Assembly: GCF_030848805.1 (NCBI RefSeq)
Contig: NC_092368.1
Span: 18,965,341 to 19,029,340 of the forward strand
DNA: 64,000 nucleotides
Direction: 5' to 3'
Source: Temnothorax longispinosus
Lineage: Eukaryota > Arthropoda > Insecta > Hymenoptera > Formicidae
Part shown: positions 54,765 through 64,000 of the stretch, piece by piece
Numbering within the stretch: position 1 is the stretch's first letter
How the letters are laid out: the number at the start of each line of letters is the position of its first letter
Position numbers and translations under genes: made by a program
Notes under the pieces: generated by a model
Database searches by the model: none
What the model saw: the letters and a program-made list of their open reading frames with translations, nothing else
What the model was told of the DNA's origin: nothing

Positions 54765-57700
54765 ATGTCGGAAAAGTCTAAAAGCTTTTTCACCGTCGAG
54801 ACCAATCTTCATCCTGACGCGAACGTCGCATACGCATCGTGGCCGGAATGGAAGGATTCCGATCTGAACAACGAGAAATGGGGAGTTCCCAAAGACGGTC
54901 CCGATGGATTATTCCTGGATGCAGAGCGTGTCGCAATGCCACGGTCCTTAGAACCTGATCACTGGATACGAGCAAAAGATTTGAAGCACTTGACAGTACT
55001 GCCACTTGATATTTTGTGTATTTCGGATAACGAATATTAATTCTTTGAATGTCTTTTCTATGTTATAACTTCTAAATTAAGCCAACAGTAACACGTACGA
55101 TTTATGCTGTATTAATACATAAATATGGGAAACGAAAATACCTCTACAGGCTCCTCCAACAGTATACATAACGACGGTGGAATATCCTGATTTGATTACG
55201 AACAATAAGCATTTGCTGCACAGCGAGGTATTTTTTTAGTTTTCGATGTAAAATTCAACGGCTTGCAAGTTGCTGCAGAGCGATAAACAAAGGTAATGAT
55301 AATGGTAATTTCCAGTTTGTGAGATGGTTTGTGTCTGCGCTGGTAAACCTGCAATATTGCGGTTGGGAGGGTTTGGAAATCAGCGGAGAGAGCTCGAATT
55401 TCACCTGGACCGGTCGCCATAGTCCCTGGTACGGTTGGATGCACGTGTATTCCATGAATAAAGCTGGGAAGGGCGTTCAGCATCGACCCATGATAAATCC
55501 AAACGGTGGATATGACATTCGGCTCGCAATATTTTTTACATTTATATAAAAAATTTTCTAAATCCGTTGTGCACATTGTTAAATCTTAGATTCGAAAATT
55601 GATAATAATTTTTGAAAATGCAACAGATTGACAAAAACATGAACATCTTCTAGGAAAGTATATTGTAAGATTACACTGCATGGGATGCTGGCGTCACATC
55701 CTGGTGGACGACATGATTCCTGTGGATAAAAATGGCAGACCTCTTTTACCGTGCACGTCCAACAACTACGAACTATGGCCGATGCTTCTTGCCAAAGGAT
55801 TGCTCAAGATTGCTTTGTTATCTTGGACCAGACACCACGAGATCGTCGATTTCCATCCAGTCGCTTGCCTCACAGGTGGACGTCACGTCCACCTTTTTCA
55901 TTCTATTATTTTGTTTTTCACGAAGTAATGTAATTACTTTAGAGAAAATATTTTTCTTTAAACTTTATTAATTTTCAACGGCTTGCTATAAACAAATTAA
56001 TAAGTCACATGATTGACCCTGTTGATGTCGTATTAGAAAAAGTTCGCTATATTAATATAAATTTTAATAATAACAGGCTGGACGTGCTTGACAATTAACG
56101 TCGCGCATCTGTCGTTGCAAGACAAGTGGGATTTCCTAACGAAATATTCCGAACATTTCGAGTGGACACCGCAAACAGCGCAGAATCACGTTCCAGGTGT
56201 GTCCATCGAATGTACGTGTCCACGACAATCTAATTGGCGTTCCTTCGATTACGCGTTACGTTATTCCCGTCTGTATTTCCGAGTAGAAAGTTCAGCGAAT
56301 AAGACCGACGAAACAAGGAAACCCAGAGAAACTTCACAGTCGCTCGCCGCCGAAACCGAGAAACCTCAACCTATCGCGCTGTTCTTTCTCTTAGGCGACA
56401 CGCGAGCACTCGGAAGCGACGCGATACCCGGCTTGTCGCCCTGCTGGGATCACGTAATCCACATCGTCCAGTCGCGCAATATTCCTCTAGATCCCAAAGA
56501 CGTAAGAGCATTAAGTCTCAACTCAATTCAATTGGCTCTTATCTCTTGATAGCTATCGCGATTGATAACTTGCTGCGTAGACAAAAATAAGGGAAAAAAG
56601 TCTTAGAAGAATTAGAATGACATTCCAAATAGCACAAAAGTCTAAAACGTGTATAAAAAATATTAGAAGTATTTTTTATCTGGATTGTAACTAGCTCCAA
56701 CTTAAATTGCTTTCCAAGGTAAAGCCGCCATTAGCAAAGTGGAAGTTTCATCGTTGGCTAAAATGGGCCGTTGAACAAAATGTGATTGATCCTGCCGACT
56801 ATTTCGTTCCGATTCGTTACTTGAGGCTGATTAGTTCTCTCAAGGCGTCCAACGAGAGCGTTGTTCGCGATAGAAGTGACGTTGCAGGAAACTCGATCTC
56901 TTCGAACGAGATTGAGCGGTCCGATAAATTTGCTCGGAGAAGAACGAGATCTCAGAGAATATCAGACTTGCCCACCATGTCGAAAGAAGTAGCAACGGAA
57001 AATGCCAGTCAATGGATCGACTTCAACAAGATGGCTTCATACGTAACGGAGGTGCATCTGTTCTATAAGCTGGAGTACTTCCAGTGTTCGATTGAAATAA
57101 CAGGCAACGCATTGAAGAAAACCAATGAGAATCATAAAGCGGAAGCAGTAAAAGCTGTTTCAAAAGAGATCAGAAAGGAGAAAGCAGGTACTTCGGTTTT
57201 TAGATAGAATTTAACGCAATACATAACGCAAAACGCTCTTAATTAAAAGAAAAATAATCAAATATCCATAATTTTTCTTACTGCAGTTTATAGAACTTTT
57301 GTTCCAAAACATTCAAATATGTAATATGCTAGCGCACTTTGAGAATTAATGCCAGAAATAGATTAAGTTTCTTTTTATATAAACAAAATGATACACAATG
57401 AGATCCAATCTTTTCAATTTCTTTTTCGGTTTGAAAATTTGCAGACTCCTACAACAGTATAGGCAAGATTCTAAAGTCCAGATACAAACCTCTGTATTTG
57501 TTCTGCGATTCTCCGAGAAAGAAGTTCTTCTTGGTTAGTCTCTGCGCCGCGCTAAAGAAGAAGAATACCGATTTGCACGAAAAAGACTATTTGATTCTGG
57601 AAAAGTACAACTGGTTCTTCATATCGGATCCGTCGAATCAATCAATAACTATTTCCACAACCGGCAACAAGTCGACCATTATGGAACTGGAAGCTGGCAG

Positions 57701-60123
57701 GCAACTTCTGCGGATTCACAGTCGTTCGGACTCCGGTCTAACGATTATTTCCTCGGACACGGATTTCCATCTTGGAGATCGAGCGACCGTGCAACAGCTG
57801 ATGACCACGGAATCCAACAGAATCGAGCAACTGTCGAAAATAATCAGCGATAATCTCTGCAAAGCTTATCGATCGTTTGGAACAAAGGAGTACCCAAGAA
57901 TGTTGGAAAATTTTTACCGAAGCTACATGCCCAGCTTGCAGTTTATTTCTTCAAGAGAAAATAAGAATTTTCGAACACTGATACACCATTTCTTCATGGA
58001 AGAACAAGTTTGTTTGATCAGAGAGATTGTTCCCGACGAAGAACACGAAGACATGTTTCACTCTTTAAGGGTATTTTTCCTAAATCCGCATATTAGATCA
58101 GAATATTTTCATTTAATGACAAAACAGAAGACTCTTCAAGACTTTACGGTAGAAAAAACTTCGAGAACATCACGCAGCAATGAAAAAGTCTTCGTCTATG
58201 ATCAAGCAGCGACGACGATTCAATCCTTCCTCAAGATGGTTATCGTAAAGGGATATAAACAACTTCACAATCCTGATCACGCCCTGCATACGCAGATTCG
58301 CGAACGGCTTCTGAAGATATCCGATCTATTTGACTCATCCCTCGCAAGCCGGTTACTGAGGAACGTTATCAATCGACATAGTAGCCTGCGCGACCTGTAT
58401 CCTTGCTCCGAAGACTTCGTACACGTTCTGAAAATTCAGGAGTTCAGAGACGTCCTGGGAAACGTCAGGCACGAACAGTGGTTCCCGATTGTCAGGCTCG
58501 TAGTTAAGCCTAAGCCTGCGAAGACGAAGGTTCTCGCGGCCTTCGAATTACTAATCGATCTCCCTCGTTTCGCACTGCGCGTCTTCAACAACCAAAATGG
58601 CTGCGAGATGACACGTCTCGTGAGCCACGTGGTTCCAGCTTATTACGAGTACCTTCCGGACGGTTACACAGTGTTCGCTTACGGCTGGAGCGACAGAGAG
58701 CACTTGAAAGAGCTCCATTGGACGATTCGCGTGGTTACTATGAAAGGTGAGCCAATGTTTTATCAACTGGGTGAACAACGGCCTTTGTCCTTGGAGACCA
58801 AACCACCCAGGCTGATGGTTGACGAATTATTCGGTACATATATCCCGAATGCGAGAAGTTGTATTTCGCGATGGATACTGCGAACAACTTTGGAGAGAAG
58901 CATCATTTCGATAAGATTGGCAACTTCTTACAACCTGACAGAGATCAGAATAAAAGTCACCGATGAAGATGGCAATATTTTGGTCGAAGTGAACGGCGGC
59001 TCGACCGTCTTGTTACCCTTAATGATCTTGAAGCATGCTACCATGAACGATGAAGATTACAAGACCGAAAATAAAAGCCAAGACGTTAACAAAAAGTTCG
59101 AAAATGCAGGGAAAAAAAAAAGTTTGTATTACATAGAGGCTTTCGTGCTCAACAACAGTTGGCCTCTCACAGATGTCGAGTGGACGGTCGCGAGCCAGGC
59201 AAAGGCGAAGAATGAGAGAGATATCAAAACAAAGATACAATCCGGAAATAAAGGGTTTTCAAGGTCTGGTTTGTCGACGACGAAAAAGAACGCGAAACAA
59301 TTCGCGAGCGATGGTCAAGCTTTGGAAACGCCATATTGGATTCTTCAGATTGTTACTGATGCTCGGGATGCTGTAGAGGTAAGTTCATGTGGTTTATGTC
59401 CTCAATACTAAATTTCAAAATCTTAATTTTTCCTGAAACCTTTCGTATTTTTTAATTCTTTTTAAAAGATTGATTTTTGTACGAAAGCATTTGTTCGTTC
59501 GTACGTTTTTCTATCTAAATGTATGCGTTCGTTAGATCTGTGAAGACAAGAGCAGAGAGCAAGAAATAGTACTTCTGAAAGAGTCCTGGTGGTCGAAGGA
59601 CCCAAATCGACTCGAATACGGAAAGGATTTGAGAGAAGCATTTTTGAAGGCGCACGCCTCGAAAATTAAACCTGACGCATCCTCGAATCGGAACGGGATA
59701 CAGCTGAAATCAATAGAAGACGAAGACGCGGCGTTTTGTCTGTCGCACGCAAGGCAATATAGAACCCTGAAGCCACCGGAATCTCATCGCCATCTGTCTG
59801 CTTTGGACCTGACGAGATACGTGAGAAAAGACGAGATCGCGAAGCATTATCGGATAAAGACGAAAAGCGACGATGAAATACTAAGGAATCAACATACCGC
59901 CATCATCATCGATAGTCAGACGAATTATTCCGATTATTTGAGGAATTTGGGTGAGCTAATGAATAAGCAACTGCGGAAATACGTGAAGCGCTTCGAGAAG
60001 AAAGATGAGAATTTCTGGCAGAGAAGAACTCTCGTGGACGCTGCTTACGAAACGAGAAAGATCTACGTTAATAGTTTGATAGCCGAGAGAGCGAAAACTA
60101 AAGCAAAAGGGAAAAAGGATTAA
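54765..60123 (+). CDS. Adgb: Androglobin-like protein (calpain-like domain plus permuted globin with IQ motif)
   Basis: A chimeric protein known in animals with an N-terminal calpain-like domain and a circularly permuted globin split by an IQ motif, associated with sperm and cilia. Exons: 54765-54995, 55150-55227, 55316-55505, 55654-55875, 56077-56501, 56719-57187, 57445-59378, 59536-60123. All splice in frame to 1378 aa. Start MSEKSKSFFTVE; an in-frame ATG at 54687 is an alternative. Calpain-like part: LLHSEFVRWFVSALVNL, GRHSPWYGWMHVYSM, GKYIVRLHCMGCWRHILVDD, ELWPMLLAKGLLKIA, CLTGGW. The segment where calpains carry the catalytic Cys (LLHSEFVRWF) has none, so it is probably inactive. The IQ motif AATTIQSFLKMVIVKGYK is near residue 790, with globin-like helices around it. 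Exon 7 is unusually large (645 codons). The Lys-rich C-terminus ends KAKGKKD. AATAAA is at 60249. Confidence 0.85.
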
Positions 60124-60248
60124 GAAGGCTTTACCTTATAAAATGTGTGATAATTAATCGATTACGTTTACGAACATTGTGATTCAATAATTAAGTAATA
60201 CATTTACAAATGACTAAGCAATTTAAATAATATAAGCTACATCGAATT

Positions 60249-60254
60249 AATAAA
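60249..60254 (+). promoter_or_regulatory. Polyadenylation signal of the androglobin-like gene
   Basis: AATAAA about 125 nt downstream of the stop codon. Confidence 0.55.
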
Positions 60255-62070
60255 TAATATATAAGATACATACATATATCAAATTGTCGACTGTTATAAT
60301 AAGCAGAAACGTGCAACTTGCCGGCAAGAGCCGAACGAAATGCTATTTCAGTAGCTGCTATCGTCAAGCGCTGTTCACTCGAGAGGCACACTTGCTTCGC
60401 GTTGATGACTGTCCACGATCCACCTTTTAATGACGCCTCTCTGGCCGTCCGAGAAAGAAATAACGGCGATCCGTCCCGCCCATTTTTCATCCGGGACCAG
60501 TCCACGCGGTCTAGCAGGATTATTATGAAAACTACGAGAGGAGACGTCTATGAGAGAGGGTGCTCGGAGACGTACAGTGGGCGCGATAAACGGTCTCGAG
60601 CAGTACAAGCGATGTACTTATCATCGAAAATATTATCGTCGCTCTTCTAATCGGCGAATCAATAAACGAAACCACTTTCGATTTCAACGTCAAACTGACT
60701 ACAAACTTCGATCTTAATTTCGATTCCTATATATTGTTAACTACATTGTTAACATTATTTTCGAGATCTAATTTAATTAATTGCGATCTGAGCTTCAATT
60801 TCTGTCTCAGTTTAAAATTTTATTATTAAAACTTTATCTCCTGGTGGTTTCGTATAGTTCTTCAGTTCAAATCAGCTTAGATTTTACATAGCTTTTCGAT
60901 GCAAATATTGAGACACGTCGAGTCTATTGTACACGCTATACGCTGCAGCAGCTTACACGCTGATTGCAGGTGAAGCTGCTACTGCATTCAGGATCGGCGT
61001 CAGCCCAGCTAGTAATCACTGTCGATCATGTTTGTGTTAGGCGATCTTGTCTGTCGCGCAGCGAATTACAATTACGGCGTATCGCTGCATCACGCACAAG
61101 TGTGTATGTATACTCGTGTTGAATACTGTACCTGGGTATTTAACCTTCGAACGCATAACTTGAGAACCGATTTGATTCTGTTTCAAGCGTCCTGGAACTA
61201 TTTCAAAAATTAGAGCAACAGATTATTTAAAAAATTCAATATATAATGAAATAAATAATAAATATGAAAATAAGTCTAATGATAAAGAAATTAATATATA
61301 CGACTAATATAAAGCACAATCTTTCTTATAATAAATATTAAAATATTATCTTGATAAAAAAAATTCAAAAAATTTATCCTACTTTTTAATTTAATTACTT
61401 TGACCCTCTTTAATTTGCTAAAGATGTCTCACAATATTGATCAGGGATACTTTTGCAACCCTAAAACTTTATATGCCAAAAAACTATCAAAATATTACAC
61501 ACATTCACAATATAATTATAAAGCAATCTTCCATCGTGAAGTAGTATCTGATGTCCCGACATTTGACATGACATCGATGAGTCCCTATTTTGCATATAGG
61601 AGAAAACGTTCGATTCCTGGATAACCCAAGAAAAGCGAGTAGCGACGTGCTACTTGGCATGCCTCGTTGACTGTCAGGAATTCGCATTAAAAAAGTTGAA
61701 TTATAAAGGGTTTTTCCCTCAGTTGCTTAACGACACGCCGCAAGTTGTATTCTTTAATCCCTGTTGTTTTTGTTAAAATAAAACGTTACAATAAAAAATA
61801 TTTATAAAAGCGTCAGCATTTTCGTAATATTATGATATTACATAACATATATGCGTAAAAAGTACTACACATATTTAGAAATACTTTGCAACAGAAATCT
61901 AAAAATTCTTTTGGTATACTTTTTAGAACTTAATTAACAATTAACAAATAATAGATTTTTTATTTATGATATATAAATAATTAGATATAATATATCCTAA
62001 ATAGAGAGAAAAATATATTTCATATCTTTTATAAATTTATAATATCTATATATTATATTTTAATATATAT
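60255..62070. other. Intergenic DNA with short unassigned open frames
   Basis: 60300-60660 is GC-rich with frames on both strands, none protein-like. A 66-codon plus frame at 61423-61623 (MSHNIDQGYFCNPKTLYAKK ... FAYRRKRSIPG) looks more protein-like than its surroundings, with a possible upstream ATG at 61400. I do not recognise it and saw no splice partners. Confidence 0.3.
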
Positions 62071-62081
62071 ATGTGTGTGTG

Positions 62082-62125
<44 letters not shown>
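62071..62125. repeat. (GT)n/(TA)n microsatellite
   Basis: TGTGTG followed by a TA dinucleotide run. Confidence 0.9.
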
Positions 62126-62126
<1 letters not shown>

Positions 62127-64000
62127 AATATAATCTTTTTATTTAATAAAAAGATAAAGTTGTGCCAGTTCAAGCGTCATGTATACTGACAATGAGACGT
62201 ACGTTCATGAATCTAATGTCTATCCAAGTGTTGCTGATCAAGCGGCTGAACCCACGTGGGTACGTTACGCACCCATCGTGACGACCTCGCCGACGACAGT
62301 TCTCGTCGATGCAGAATGCGTGGATGAGGAGGCGGATTTTACCACGCGGTTCTCTCGCGTTTTATCGGGCATCTCGTGGCCTCTCGACTCGCGCGGCATA
62401 CCGAGTCGCGCTCGAATACGCTTTACGCGTCCCCATTAGCCGCGCATCTCAGTTCACTCTCCCGGCTCCTTCTCTCCTCGTATGTATATAATAAATATAT
62501 ACATGAGGTTCACGTACACGCTGTCGCGTCGCCGCGTTCCCACCCGCATATCATCAGACCCCCGACCTCAAGGATCCTAAAGAGCCGCGCTAAACGCCGA
62601 CAATGGCGATTATGTAATACCGATGAAAAGGACCAATTAATGTGCAACCGATATATAGTTCACGGTTCTTGATTCCATTAAAAATTGTAATACATTAAAT
62701 ATTTTAGACTGTACCTATTATTAAAATAACCTACCAAAATTTGAATTAAACAGAAGCTGAAGTCTAATATAACAATTTAATAATTTCTATATTAAACATA
62801 CGATTATGTGTGTGTGTATACTATACTTATAATTTATTCCTTGTAATATGTTATACGCGATTCATGTTATCTTATTAAAAATTTCAATTATATATTATAG
62901 TATGTCATATTTTTAATGTATTACTTAAATTATAAATATAATAATTATATAGAACTATAGATATAAATTCAATTTTATTTAAATTATAAAAATGTGAATT
63001 AAAAAGTGTGAAATATGAATTAATCCAAAATTTAATAGCGATTTAAAATTAGAACTAGATAATGATTAAGTAATATAATAATTAAAATATCTATACAAAA
63101 TATAGATAAATAAATATAAAATATGTATATTTGCAAATATATTATATTATTATATGTGCTATATATAAACTATTACGTGCCCGATTTGAACGGACTCCGG
63201 AAGTGTCAGCCTATTTCTGATTTTGGTCCAGTAATAACCCAAAGGCCAATGTCACCCAGATTTCTCAATCGAAGCTGCAACCTCATTCGATAACGCTAGA
63301 TGAGACGTACGCAATTGTGGAAGAATGTCCAACGTTAATGAGACAATCACGAAAATTGTAAAAGCTCATCCAATATTAACTAGGAAATTACGAAAATGTG
63401 GGTAATGCGCGGAATATCTTAAGTGAATCAAGACCGCTCCTTCATTACATAATTATTCCTGATGTAACTATGTGCGCACAGTATGATAGATTACATAAGA
63501 AACAACGGAATAGAATGCAACTACCCCGAGGAATAAAATTACTTGAGAAGTACCCGCTGTCCAAAACAATAAAATATAAATCAATGTTTTTAAAACGGCA
63601 CGAGTTGTATTTTTTTCGACTTACTGAATTTAATCCGCTAGCCGATAATCAAAATTTAATTTGATTATTTAATTTATAAATCAAAGGGAAATATTCTTAT
63701 TTCATACTCCTCTTTTTCAGAGAGATTGAAATTAAGTATAACAAGTACCGAGGACAACAAAACATTTTCATCAGTTTTAGAAGCAATAAAACTTTCAAAG
63801 ATAATAAAAAAGAGAAAGAAAGAACTTAATTCCTTTTAATTCCGAGCAAAACTCAGCTTATTGCACGGTCGAAACAGATCGTACCAATTAATAAATTGAC
63901 ACGAGCAAAAGAAGCTTATTACTCCCCTGACTTCCGCCAATTTCGCGCAAATCGCATTCTTGACTGATCGATCGAGCATCGGAGCGCATCCTTACGGAAC
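62126..64000. other. Intergenic DNA
   Basis: 62170-62600 is GC-richer with an 86-codon frame (62179-62439, MYTDNETYVHESNVYPSVAD) that I cannot assign. It could be the promoter or 5' region of a gene beyond the window. 62700-63160 is extremely AT-rich. 63398-63664 holds an 88-codon frame without recognisable motifs. Confidence 0.3.

Noticed and set aside
60318..60650. 110-codon frame with antisense companions
   Set aside because: Frames open on both strands in a GC-rich block; composition not protein-like, no domain recognised.

Overview
The window looks like insect nuclear DNA, most likely from an ant or another hymenopteran. It is AT-rich, its genes have short exons and GT-AG introns, and microsatellites and degraded transposons are abundant. 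The gene set fits an insect: an RR cuticle protein, a CRAL-TRIO lipid-transfer protein, CYP6-type P450s, Pins and androglobin. All assignments come from reading translated motifs by eye; no database search was run.

Layout. 1-0.8 kb: end of an RR cuticle-protein gene (minus). 1-4.2 kb: a retrotransposon scrap with target-site duplication and a 2.2 kb foldback element. 4.8-9.7 kb: a broken CRAL-TRIO copy (minus), cut at a Helitron-like terminus, head to head with an intact three-exon CRAL-TRIO gene (plus). 12-26.7 kb: an imperfect tandem duplication of about 7-8 kb. Each copy holds a two-exon gene with OTU-protease-like Cys and His boxes in reversed order, plus a terminal exon of an URB1/NPA1-like gene. 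The copies carry different mobile insertions (piggyBac-type MITE, solo LTR, TIR elements), and each serves as the empty site for the other. 25.9-28.5 kb: URB1-like pseudogene exons (minus).

28.9-43.3 kb is a CYP6-like P450 region on the minus strand. It has a two-exon pseudogene and a longer copy that appears to use two GC-AG introns and has lost its last exon. Between the two lie several Helitron-like elements and one Rep/helicase-coding Helitron (34.5-38.8 kb) with a frameshift and a truncated helicase. 45.8-46.9 kb: remnants of a hAT transposase and an RCC1/BTB-type gene.

The right third is well preserved. Pins/LGN (48.1-51.8 kb, eight exons, TPRs plus four GoLoco motifs) and an androglobin-like gene (54.8-60.1 kb, eight exons) both splice in frame throughout. 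60.1-64 kb shows no gene I can support.

The genes do not form one pathway. The points of most interest are the duplicated OTU-like genes, with an identical first exon and a fast-changing second exon; the two GC-AG introns; the Helitron family sharing 5' termini; and several long near-perfect hairpins that could be small-RNA sources.
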